Below, in pieces: positions 1-8,500 of a stretch of DNA of 25,457 nucleotides. Position 1 is the first letter of the stretch; every line of letters starts with the position of its first letter. The DNA is from RGIG7213 sp045636245 (GTDB lineage Bacteria; Bacillota; Clostridia; Oscillospirales; CAG-272). The notes under the pieces are model-generated. The model saw only the letters and a program-made list of their open reading frames with translations, was not told where the DNA came from and made no database searches. The position numbers and the translations under genes were made by a program. Location: contig JAZTXA010000129.1 in the NCBI GenBank assembly GCA_045636245.1, positions 1-25,457 on the forward strand, in the 5' to 3' direction.

Positions 1-2034
1 CATGACCTGCTCCTGATACACGACGACACCGTTTGTAATATCGAGTATATCTTTAAGAAGCGGTGTTGGGTATGATATCTTTTCGGGGTGCGCCCTGTTT
101 TCAAGATATTTTGGTATGGAATCCATAGGTCCCGGGCGGTAAAGCGCAATTGCCGCAATTATATCTTCGATGCAGTTCGGCTTAAGCTGTGTCAAAAGCT
201 TGCGCATACCTGCACTTTCGAGCTGAAAAAGCCCTTCGCTGTCCCCTGCTGTGATCATTTTATACACTTCATCACAGTCTATAGGGACACTGTACACATC
301 AAAATCCGGTATTTCACTTTTGATCTGTTCTACAGTGTTGTCTATTATGGTAAGATATTTAATGCCCAAAAGATCGAACTTGACAAGTCCCAATTTAGAT
401 ACAGCATCCATATCGTACTGTGTCAAAACGGCATCGCCGTTGGTTGCAAGCGGAACGTATGAATCAACTGTATCTTTCGTTATAACAACTCCCGCGGCGT
501 GAGTGGATATATTTCTCGGCATTCCCTCGATACTCATAGCCGTGTCAAGCAGTGTGCGTATCTTTTCATCGGAGTTGTAAAGCTTCAAAAGCCCTTCGCC
601 GTCAGACGATTCAAGTGCATCTTTAATTGTTATTTTGAGCCTTTGCGGAATAAGCCTCGCAACCGCATCTACCTCCGAATAAGACATACCGAGTGCCCGT
701 CCGCAGTCACGCACAGCCGCCTTAGCGGCAAGAGTATTATAAGTGATTATCTGACAAACGTGATCTCTGCCGTATTTTCTCGTCAGATACTCAATAACGA
801 GATGCCGTCTGTCATCGGCAAAGTCAACATCAATATCGGGCATACTGACACGCTCGGGATTTAAAAATCTCTCAAACATCAACCCGTAAGCTATTGAATC
901 TATATCGGTAATACCGATAAGATACGCAACAAGTGAGCCCGCGCCCGATCCTCTGCCCGGTCCTACAGAAATACCGTTATTCTTTGCATACAGAACGTAA
1001 TCGGATACGATAAGAAAATATTCGGAAAATCCCATTTTGTCTATGACCGAAAGCTCATATTCGATTCTTTCGGTATATTCATTTCCCTTCGGCAGGATTA
1101 TTCCGTTTTTGCACTTTTCTTCATAGCCTTTATACGTTAAAGAGCGCAGATATTCCCCCGCCGTCATACAGTCGGGCGGTGTGAATGTCGGCAAAAACAG
1201 ATTGGAAAAATTAAAATCAAAATTGCATTTATCAGCAATTTCAATCGTATTTTCAAGTGCTTCGGGAATTCGGAAGAAAATTCGTTTCATTTCATCTTCC
1301 GATTTAATATAAAATTCGTTTGTTTCAAAGCCTATGGGTCTGCCGTTTGTTATGACAGTATTTGTCTGCACACACATAAGAACAGCCTGCGTGTCAGCAT
1401 CTGCACGTCTTATATAATGCACATCGTTTGTGGCAACGGTTTTAACAGAAAGCTCCTCGGCAAGCTCACAAAGGGCATAAAAAACCTCTTCCTCCTCGGA
1501 GGTATTATGGTTTTGAAGCTCAATATAAAAATCGTCACCAAAGGCATCCTTGAGCAAAAGCGCATATTTTTGAGCCATATCAGGCAACCCCTTCAAGAGC
1601 ATAGAGGGAATGTACCCTGCAATACAGCCTGAAAGACAAATAAGCCCTTCTTTGTATTCAAGCAAAAGTTCGGTATCTATTCTCGGTTTTGAATAAAATC
1701 CTTCAGTAAAACCGAGTGACACGAGTTTGATAAGATTTTTATACCCTGTTTCATTTTTGCATAGAAGCACCATGTGGTAGTATGCGCCGTCAGCGCCTTT
1801 TGTTTTATCAAATCTCGAATGAGGCGCAACGTATACCTCGCACCCGATTATCGGCTTTACACCCTCCTTTTTACAAGCGTCGTAAAAAGCCACAGCACCG
1901 TACATAGTTCCGTGGTCGGTTATCGCTATTGCATTTTGTCCCAGCTTCTTTGCCTGCTTTGCCATGTCAGAAACACGGCATGCACCGTCAAGTAAGCTAT
2001 ACTCACTGTGATTGTGAAGGTGTACGAATCCCAA
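1..2034 (-). CDS. dnaE: DNA polymerase III alpha subunit DnaE (N-terminal 678 residues; C-terminus outside window)
   Basis: Replicative DNA polymerase of the C family, partial: the gene continues past position 1. The N-terminus reads MGFVHLHNHSEYSLLDG, the start of the PHP domain (about residues 1-210). The polymerase core follows, with SVGPGRGSGAGSLVAYLIG and the metal-binding PDIDVDFADD motif (D400 and D402); the visible part ends in the family motif VYQEQVM. PHP metal ligands look intact (H5, H7, D16, H41, E66, H87, C137, D204, H206), unlike in E. coli DnaE where several are lost. The start is TTG at 2034-2032, immediately after the whiA TAA and in the same frame; no ATG gives the family N-terminus. 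A possible ribosome site AAAGGA lies inside the last whiA codons. It is the third gene of a murB-whiA-dnaE cluster. It is DnaE type, not PolC, since no inserted exonuclease domain is seen. Confidence 0.96.
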   Translation of the reverse strand, partial: MGFVHLHNHSEYSLLDGACRVSDMAKQAKKLGQNAIAITDHGTMYGAVAFYDACKKEGVKPIIGCEVYVAPHSRFDKTKGADGAYYHMVLLCKNETGYKNLIKLVSLGFTEGFYSKPRIDTELLLEYKEGLICLSGCIAGYIPSMLLKGLPDMAQKYALLLKDAFGDDFYIELQNHNTSEEEEVFYALCELAEELSVKTVATNDVHYIRRADADTQAVLMCVQTNTVITNGRPIGFETNEFYIKSEDEMKRIFFRIPEALENTIEIADKCNFDFNFSNLFLPTFTPPDCMTAGEYLRSLTYKGYEEKCKNGIILPKGNEYTERIEYELSVIDKMGFSEYFLIVSDYVLYAKNNGISVGPGRGSGAGSLVAYLIGITDIDSIAYGLMFERFLNPERVSMPDIDVDFADDRRHLVIEYLTRKYGRDHVCQIITYNTLAAKAAVRDCGRALGMSYSEVDAVARLIPQRLKITIKDALESSDGEGLLKLYNSDEKIRTLLDTAMSIEGMPRNISTHAAGVVITKDTVDSYVPLATNGDAVLTQYDMDAVSKLGLVKFDLLGIKYLTIIDNTVEQIKSEIPDFDVYSVPIDCDEVYKMITAGDSEGLFQLESAGMRKLLTQLKPNCIEDIIAAIALYRPGPMDSIPKYLENRAHPEKISYPTPLLKDILDITNGVVVYQEQVM

Positions 2035-2964
2035 TTATTTTTTCATCCTTTCGTTTGCGAAAGCAGTTATCTTGCGAAGTCGGTGTGAAAGTCCCGATTT
2101 TGAAATAGGCGGATCAAATATCGCGGCAAGCTCCGAAAGACTGAGCCCCGGATTATCAAACCGTGCGTGTGCCGTTTTCTGAAGCTCCGCGTCAAGTTCA
2201 TTTATATCGCCCGAATCAATAAGAAGCTTTATGAGATTATTTATTTCGTTACAAGCATTTACCGTTTTTTCTATATTTGCTGTTTCAAAATTCACACGGC
2301 GATTTGCATTGTTTCTGTACTCTTTCATTATTTTACTGTTTATAAGCTCGAAAGCGGCATTTGACGCACCTATAGCTGTGAGAAAATCAACGATCTGTTC
2401 ACTGTCCTTATAGTATATAACATTACTCGATTTTCTGACCGTAGCGTGCGGAGGAAAACCGATATCATCCAAAACCTTCATCATATCCTTTGTAAGATTG
2501 GTATACGGCGTTGATATTTCAAGATGATATGACGATTTCGGATCCGATACCGTACCGGAAACAAGAAAAGCACCCCTGACAAACATGCGGCGGCACGCTT
2601 CACATTCAAATATATGCTCGTTTATGCGGTAACAGGAAGCCGCACCGTCCGGAACAAGTGCGCGCAACGGCTGTAATCTTTTAGCTGAAACTGCCGTTAT
2701 TTTATAACTTTTGTAAGCAATTTTTTCACCGTCGTCTGACGTATGCTTTTCGGTTATATATTCATTGGTTTCTATGTTATAAAGCTCGCCTAAAAGACGA
2801 ATATACAGCTCCGCTGTGTCTTTATTTTCCGTTATCAGCTTCAGTTTATCCCACTGGAATATGTTTGAAAACGCAAGCATCCCCGAAAGAAGTGCACGTT
2901 TGCAACAGCTTTTGTTTACTTCGTCATTACACAAAGCTGTCTTTGTTTCACTTGAAAAAGACAT
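2035..2964 (-). CDS. whiA: DNA-binding protein WhiA
   Basis: WhiA family protein of 309 residues, the usual length. The N-terminal two thirds form the degenerate LAGLIDADG homing-endonuclease-like domain (for example CCKRALLSGMLAFSN near residue 20). The C-terminal helix-turn-helix carries the family signature PPISKSGLSHRLRKI near residue 285. WhiA is a sporulation regulator in Streptomyces and is linked to cell division and chromosome segregation in Bacillus; its exact role here is inferred from family. The ATG at 2964-2962 has an AGGTGA ribosome site 5 bases upstream that overlaps the murB stop region; the gap to murB is 7 bases. The stop TAA touches the dnaE TTG start. In many Firmicutes whiA follows rapZ and yvcK, but here both are missing and murB is the direct upstream neighbour. 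Confidence 0.96.
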   Translation of the reverse strand: MSFSSETKTALCNDEVNKSCCKRALLSGMLAFSNIFQWDKLKLITENKDTAELYIRLLGELYNIETNEYITEKHTSDDGEKIAYKSYKITAVSAKRLQPLRALVPDGAASCYRINEHIFECEACRRMFVRGAFLVSGTVSDPKSSYHLEISTPYTNLTKDMMKVLDDIGFPPHATVRKSSNVIYYKDSEQIVDFLTAIGASNAAFELINSKIMKEYRNNANRRVNFETANIEKTVNACNEINNLIKLLIDSGDINELDAELQKTAHARFDNPGLSLSELAAIFDPPISKSGLSHRLRKITAFANERMKK

Positions 2965-2971
2965 TTTTCAC

Positions 2972-3874
2972 CTATTTGATGAACCGAATCTCACATTCGA
3001 TCTCGATTCCTTCTCTATCCTTTATAACTGACTTTACCGTGTCAACAAGCTCTTTTATGTCACGGCATGTCGCTTTGTCTTTGTTTATTATAAAACCTGC
3101 ATGCTTTTCCGATATTTGTGCACCGCCTACGGAATATCCTTTAAGCCCCGCTTCATCTATCATCTTTGCGGTGTACCGTCCGGGATAGCGTTTGAAGGCA
3201 GAGCCTGCGCTCGGGTAATTGAGCGGCTGTTTATCACGCCTTTTTTGAATTATCTCGCTCATTTCACGTTTAATTTCTTCTTTGTCTCCGAGCTGCAACT
3301 CAAAATCGGCAGATACAATGATAAGCCCGTTATCTTCAAATGCCGAATGTCTGTAAGAAAAATCGCACTCATCTTTTGAGAGCGTAACGAATTTCAGCTT
3401 TTCAAGATCGAAGCACCTGACACTAACAATACAGTCCTTGATCTCACCGTCATAGGCTCCTGCGTTCATAAAAACAGCACCTCCGACTGTTCCCGGTATG
3501 CCGTATGCAAATTGCAATCCGGAAAGGGATGCACCGCATGCGGCGGTACAAAGTGCATGAAGCGGTGTGCCGCAAAGGGCGTATATTTTATTTTCCGTTA
3601 TTTCGATTTTTTTAAGCTCAGTCGTTACCACAACTATGCCGTCGTATCCGTTATCGTCAAATACGATATTGGAACCGTTGCCTATAACGATAAATTTAAC
3701 GCCGTTTTTTTTCAATGTTTGAATACACGATGCAAATGCACCGACACTTTGGGGATAGACTGCCGTGCAACTTCCGCCCACCTTAAAAGTTGTAAGCTGT
3801 TTACAAGATGTGTTTTCCGAGATTTCAAGATTTGGAATATTGCAAAGCAATTCGATTATATTTTTCATAAGCAT
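2972..3874 (-). CDS. murB: UDP-N-acetylenolpyruvoylglucosamine reductase MurB
   Basis: FAD-dependent reductase that makes UDP-N-acetylmuramate with NADPH, the second committed step of peptidoglycan precursor synthesis in the cytoplasm. 300 residues. FAD-binding segments include VIGNGSNIVFDDNGYDG (residues 64-79) and YGIPGTVGGAVFMNAGAYDG (124-143). Catalytic candidates are R175 in SYRHSAF, S225 in PSAGSAFKR, and the C-terminal glutamate in EIECEIRF (E293 or E295). The short form with SAGSAFKR is the type II (Gram-positive) class. Two starts are possible: ATG at 3874 and ATG two codons later at 3868. Neither has a visible Shine-Dalgarno. A TATGAT box at 3875-3880 lies 6 bases before the second ATG, which favours 3868 if the transcript is leaderless. 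First gene of the murB-whiA-dnaE cluster. Confidence 0.95.
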   Translation of the reverse strand: MLMKNIIELLCNIPNLEISENTSCKQLTTFKVGGSCTAVYPQSVGAFASCIQTLKKNGVKFIVIGNGSNIVFDDNGYDGIVVVTTELKKIEITENKIYALCGTPLHALCTAACGASLSGLQFAYGIPGTVGGAVFMNAGAYDGEIKDCIVSVRCFDLEKLKFVTLSKDECDFSYRHSAFEDNGLIIVSADFELQLGDKEEIKREMSEIIQKRRDKQPLNYPSAGSAFKRYPGRYTAKMIDEAGLKGYSVGGAQISEKHAGFIINKDKATCRDIKELVDTVKSVIKDREGIEIECEIRFIK

Positions 3875-3880
3875 ATCATA
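3875..3880 (-). promoter_or_regulatory. possible murB -10 box
   Basis: The minus strand reads TATGAT here, one mismatch from TATAAT, with an AT-rich stretch upstream. No convincing -35 box is found at 16-18 bases. The box ends 6 bases before the ATG at 3868, so the predicted transcription start would be the A of that ATG. This parallels the clearer dinB case, but it is weak evidence on its own. Confidence 0.3.
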
Positions 3881-3934
3881 TCTATAAATTTATTTTTTAA
3901 TCATTAAAGGGGTGATTTGTGCATTTTGACGAAT

Positions 3935-3960
3935 GAATAAATATACATGCATATTTATTC
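3935..3960 (-). terminator. AT-rich perfect hairpin after cls
   Basis: GAATAAATAT (3935-3944) and ATATTTATTC (3951-3960) are perfect 10-base inverted arms around a 6-base loop. The hairpin begins 6 bases after the cls stop codon. It is almost all A/T and no U-run follows on the minus strand, so it is a weak terminator candidate. It could equally be an mRNA 3'-end or operator-like palindrome upstream of murB. Confidence 0.4.
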
Positions 3961-3966
3961 AAATGT

Positions 3967-5493
3967 TCACATGAGCGGTGCAAATGCACGCACAACCGCA
4001 TAAAAAAGCTTTTTAGTCCAAGACTTACTCAAAACAAAGTCTTTCGGTATTTCCTTACACACTTCAAGTGTTTTGACAATATCATTTTCGATATCTTTTA
4101 TACACTTACAGTATGCCATCCAAAGTCCGCATTCAAAATGCAGATAAAGACTCCTGTAATCAAGATTTACCGTGCCGACAGTTGCGTATTTACCGTCAAC
4201 ATCAAACATCTTTGCGTGTATGAATCCGGGCGAAAATTCAAATATACGAACACCTGCACGCAGTAATTCAGAATAATTTGAACGTGTAACCTGAAAAACA
4301 AGCTTTTTATCCGGGATTCCCGGAGTTACAATTACGACGGTAACACCTGATTTTGCGGCATTGCAAAGCGCCGTCCTGATCTCATTATCTATAATAAGAT
4401 ACGGTGTGGTTATAAGTATATACTCACGCGCAGAATTTATCATATTAAGATAAACATTCTGTCCCACCGCTTCCCTGTCAGTCGGATTGTCACAGTACGG
4501 CTGTATGTATCCGTCGGCTCCCGCGCAGGTGGGGTATTTGAAATAAAAATTATCAAGCGGTTCATTTTCGCCTGTTATATACCGCCACATTCCCAAAAAC
4601 ATTACGGTAAGGCTGAATGCCGCCTCTCCTTTTATCATAACGGCTGTATCTTTCCAATAGCCGAATCTTTCTTTTTTATTGATATATTCATCACCGAAGT
4701 TTATACCGCCCGTAAACGCTGTCTTTCCGTCAATTACACATATCTTTCTGTGGTCGCGGTTATTCAGCCTTGGAGATAACACGGGCTTAAGTTTATTGAA
4801 GGCATAACATTTTATACCGTGCTTTTTAAGTATATCCGGATAATTTTTCGGCAAGCCCGTTATACATCCGAAATCATCGTATATAATGCGCACATCAACG
4901 CCCGATGATACCTTTCTTTTAAGCACGTCAAGTGTCAAATCCCACATATCGCCTTCGTGTATTATAAAATATTCCATAAATATATACTTCTCTGCTTTCT
5001 CAAGCTCTTCAAGAAGTACAGAGAGTTTTTTCTCACCCGATGACAGATATTCAGCATATGTGTTTTTATAAAGCGGACTGTATGCGTATTTTTCCATGTA
5101 GATAGACTGTCTGCTTCCGTCAGGATCATTCTCTATAACTGTATGTGGATTATATTCACTCAAGCACAACTCTTCCTGCTTTTCATTTATTATCATCATC
5201 TTACCTATCTGACGTTTAGAAAGGTTTTCTTTTCCGAATATCATATAGATGAGTACACCGAGCATAGGGAAAATAATAAGCGGAAGTATCCATGCCATTT
5301 TATAGGCGGGATTACTGTCGTTATTTATTATATGCAAAGCACAAAGCGATGCAACTGCAAGTGATAATGTGTGATACTGTACATAATACTCTTTAAACTT
5401 GAACAAAAACAGCACAAGTAAAAAAAGCTGCACTATCATAATAAGCGAGAAAATTACAAGTCTGTGTGTGAAAAAATGAAGTATCTTTTTCAT
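3967..5493 (-). CDS. cls: cardiolipin synthase (phospholipase D family)
   Basis: Membrane enzyme that condenses two phosphatidylglycerol molecules to cardiolipin and glycerol. 508 residues, close to the usual size of bacterial Cls. Hydrophobic segments near residues 12-32, 42-57 and 67-86 form the membrane anchor, the last matching the PLD nuclease N-terminal (PLDc_N) pattern. Two HKD active-site motifs are complete: HRKICVID (H248, K250, D255) and HAKMFDVD (H426, K428, D433), each followed by the expected GG/N or N-D-R residues. The ATG at 5493 has no visible ribosome binding site and lies 14 bases after a long hairpin that follows the oxidoreductase gene. It may therefore be expressed by read-through or from a promoter hidden before or within the hairpin. 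Stop TGA at 3969-3967. Confidence 0.94.
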   Translation of the reverse strand: MKKILHFFTHRLVIFSLIMIVQLFLLVLFLFKFKEYYVQYHTLSLAVASLCALHIINNDSNPAYKMAWILPLIIFPMLGVLIYMIFGKENLSKRQIGKMMIINEKQEELCLSEYNPHTVIENDPDGSRQSIYMEKYAYSPLYKNTYAEYLSSGEKKLSVLLEELEKAEKYIFMEYFIIHEGDMWDLTLDVLKRKVSSGVDVRIIYDDFGCITGLPKNYPDILKKHGIKCYAFNKLKPVLSPRLNNRDHRKICVIDGKTAFTGGINFGDEYINKKERFGYWKDTAVMIKGEAAFSLTVMFLGMWRYITGENEPLDNFYFKYPTCAGADGYIQPYCDNPTDREAVGQNVYLNMINSAREYILITTPYLIIDNEIRTALCNAAKSGVTVVIVTPGIPDKKLVFQVTRSNYSELLRAGVRIFEFSPGFIHAKMFDVDGKYATVGTVNLDYRSLYLHFECGLWMAYCKCIKDIENDIVKTLEVCKEIPKDFVLSKSWTKKLFYAVVRAFAPLM

Positions 5494-5507
5494 ATATAGA
5501 ACAAAGA

Positions 5508-5556
5508 GGGCGCGCGCCGTGCGGCAAGTGAGTGCCGCAAAGGACGGCGCACGCCC
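5508..5556 (-). terminator. large GC-rich hairpin between nifJ and cls
   Basis: The outer 13-base arms at 5508-5520 and 5544-5556 pair fully on the minus-strand RNA with one G-U wobble; on the plus strand the same position is a C-A mismatch, so the structure is built for minus-strand transcripts. An inner 6-bp stem GCGGCA/TGCCGC (5521-5526, 5533-5538) stacks on it, with a 5-base bulge. A partly U-rich tail (TCTTTGTTC) follows. It starts 25 bases after the oxidoreductase stop and is probably its terminator or an attenuator for cls. Confidence 0.75.
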
Positions 5557-5581
5557 TTAAAGGTTTATTTAACGAACTTTA

Positions 5582-8500
5582 TTATTCGTAAAGCTTTGCC
5601 ATGTTAACAAGCTTTCTGTACTTGTCTTTAGCCTGCTTTTCAGCAATTGCAAAGAGTTCTTCAGCTCTTTCCGGGAATGCTCTTACAAGTGAATTGTAAC
5701 GAACCTCGGACATAATGAAGTCACGGTAAGAAAGTGTGGGCTCCTTGGAGTCAAGTGTGAAGGGCTGTTCCTTTTCGGGGTTGAAGCGGAATGTGTGCCA
5801 GTAACCTGATGCAACAGCATTCTTTGTTTCCTGCATACTTGTTGCAAGACCCTTCTTGATACCGTGGTTGATACAGGGAGCGTACGCGATGATGAGGGAC
5901 GGACCATTGTATGCTTCAGCTTCAAGAATTGCCTTTATACACTGGTTGTAGTCAGCACCCATAGCGATCTGTGCTGTGTATACGTAACCGTATGACATAG
6001 CGATCTGCGCAAGATCCTTCTTCTTTGTGGGTTTACCGGATGCAGCAAACTGTGCAACGGAGCCTGTAGGTGTGGACTTGGAAGCCTGACCACCTGTGTT
6101 GGAGTAAACTTCTGTATCGAATACGAAGATGTTGATATCTTCACCGGATGCGATAGCGTGGTCAAGACCGCCGAAACCGATATCGTACCCCCAACCGTCG
6201 CCGCCGAAGATCCAGATGGACTTCTTAACGAAGAGATCCTTCATTGCGAGAGCCTGCTTGCAAAGGTCGCACTTGTCAGCGCAAGGTGTGAGAGCCGCTT
6301 CAAGCTGAGCTGCCGCAAACTTGGAAGCTGTGCCGTCATCCTTAGCTGCAAGCCAAGCCTTAGAAGCTTCTGCAATAGCAGTGTCGTCGGACTCAGCAAG
6401 CTTTTCAACAACTTCAGTAAGGAGCGCACGGCGCTGTCTTGTAGCTGTTGCCATACCGAGACCGTATTCAGCGTTATCTTCAAACAAGGAGTTAGCCCAA
6501 GCCGGACCCTTTCCTTCTTTGTTAGTCGTGTAAGGTGTGGAAGGTGCAGAACCGCCCCAGATTGAAGAACAACCTGTTGCATTTGCAATAAACATTCTGT
6601 CACCGAAGAGCTGTGTTACGAGCTTAGCGTAAGGTGTTTCACCACAACCGGGGCAAGCACCTGAGAACTCGAGAAGCGGCTGCTTGAACTGTGAGCCCTT
6701 AACTGTTTCGGGCTTGAACTTAGCAAGAACGTCAGCATCGTCTGTATATTTATAGGAAAGCTCAAAATCTTTCTGCTTGTCTACCTGTGTATCGATGGGC
6801 TTCATCACAAGAGCCTTTGCGCCCTTCTTGCCGGGACAAACCTGAGCACAAGAGCCACAGCCTGTACAGTCAAGTGCAGATACAACAATAGCAAACTTGT
6901 ATCCGGGAAGACCTGTCATAGGAAGTGTCTTCATATCGCCTGTATCGTCACCCTCGGGAATAGCAACAGGGCGGACAACAGCGTGAGGACAAACGTAAGA
7001 ACAGAAGTTACACTGGATACAGTTTTCGGGATTCCATTCGGGAACATCAACCGCAATACCTCTCTTTTCGAAAGCGGCAAGACCCTGCGGGAATGTACCG
7101 TCAGCTTCCTTAACGAAAGTGGAAACAGGGAGATCGTCACCCTTCTGTGCGTTTACAGGTGTAAGAATTTCTTTTTCAAATCTTGAGAGCATATCGCCGT
7201 CATCAGCCTTAGTGCAGTCAGCGCAAGCATCGTCAGCTGCGTTTGCCCATTCAGCAGGAACGTCGATCTTAACGAGGTTTGCAATGCCGAGGTCAATAGC
7301 GCTCTGGTTCATTCTTACGATATCGTCACCCTTCTTGGAGAATGACTTAACTACTGCATCCTTCATGTATGCAACTGCTTCGTCTATCGGAATGATGTTG
7401 GCGAGCTTGAAGAATGCGGACTGAAGTACCATACTGAAGCGGTTGCCCAGACCAAGCTCACGAGCGATCTTAACACCGTCAACTGTATAGAAGTTTACAT
7501 TCTTGTTTGCAAGATCACGCTTAACATTTGCGGGAAGTCTTTCATTGAGTTCTTCCGCTGTCCAGCCTGTGTTAAGAAGGAATGTACCGCCGTTCTTAAC
7601 ATCCTTTGTCATATCGTACTTTGTAAGATATGCAACATTATGGCAGGCAACAAAGTCAGCCATAGAAACGTAGTAAGGGCTCTTAATGGGCTTATCGCCG
7701 AAACGGAGGTGGGAAATTGTTACACCGCCGCTCTTCTTGGAGTCGTATGCGAAGTAAGCCTGAACCTTCTTATCTGTGTGGTCACCGATAATCTTGATGG
7801 AGTTCTTGTTTGCACCGACTGTACCGTCAGCACCGATACCCCAGAACTTGCAGCAGATAGTGCCTTCGGGAACTGTATCGGGGTTTTCGCAGTCAACAAG
7901 CGAAAGACCTGTAACGTCGTCATTGATGCTGATTGTGAAATGATTCTTGGGAGCTTCCGCATCAAGGTTTCTGTAAACGGAAATGATGTTTGCAGGTGTT
8001 GTATCCTTGGAACCGAGACCGTAACGGCCGCCGACAAGAACATCAACTGTAACACCTTCCTGCTCAAATGCTGAGCATACATCGAGATACAAAGGCTCGC
8101 CGATAGCGCCGGGTTCCTTTGTTCTGTCCATAACAGCGATCTTCTTCGCTGTTGCGGGAATAGCGGCTACAAAGTGCTTTGTTGAGAAAGGTCTGTAAAG
8201 ACGAACCTTAACAAGACCAACCTTTTCGCCCTTAGCTGTAAGGTAGTCGATTGTTTCTTCGATTGTATCACAAGCAGAACCCATAGCAACGATAACTTTT
8301 TCTGCATCGGGTGCGCCGTAGTAGTTAAAGAGTTTATAATCTGTACCGATCTTAGCGTTTACCTTATTCATATACTCCTCAACGATAGCGGGAGTAGCAT
8401 TGTAATAAGGGTTGGACGCTTCTCTTGCCTGGAAGAAGATGTCGGGGTTCTGAGCAGTACCTCTGAGTACGGGGTGATCGGGATTGAGTGAACGCGCTCT

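Noticed and set aside
7640..8074. Plus-strand reading frame of 144 codons inside nifJ
   Set aside because: It is antisense to a strongly conserved gene with biased codon use, which opens shadow frames; no ribosome site or motif.
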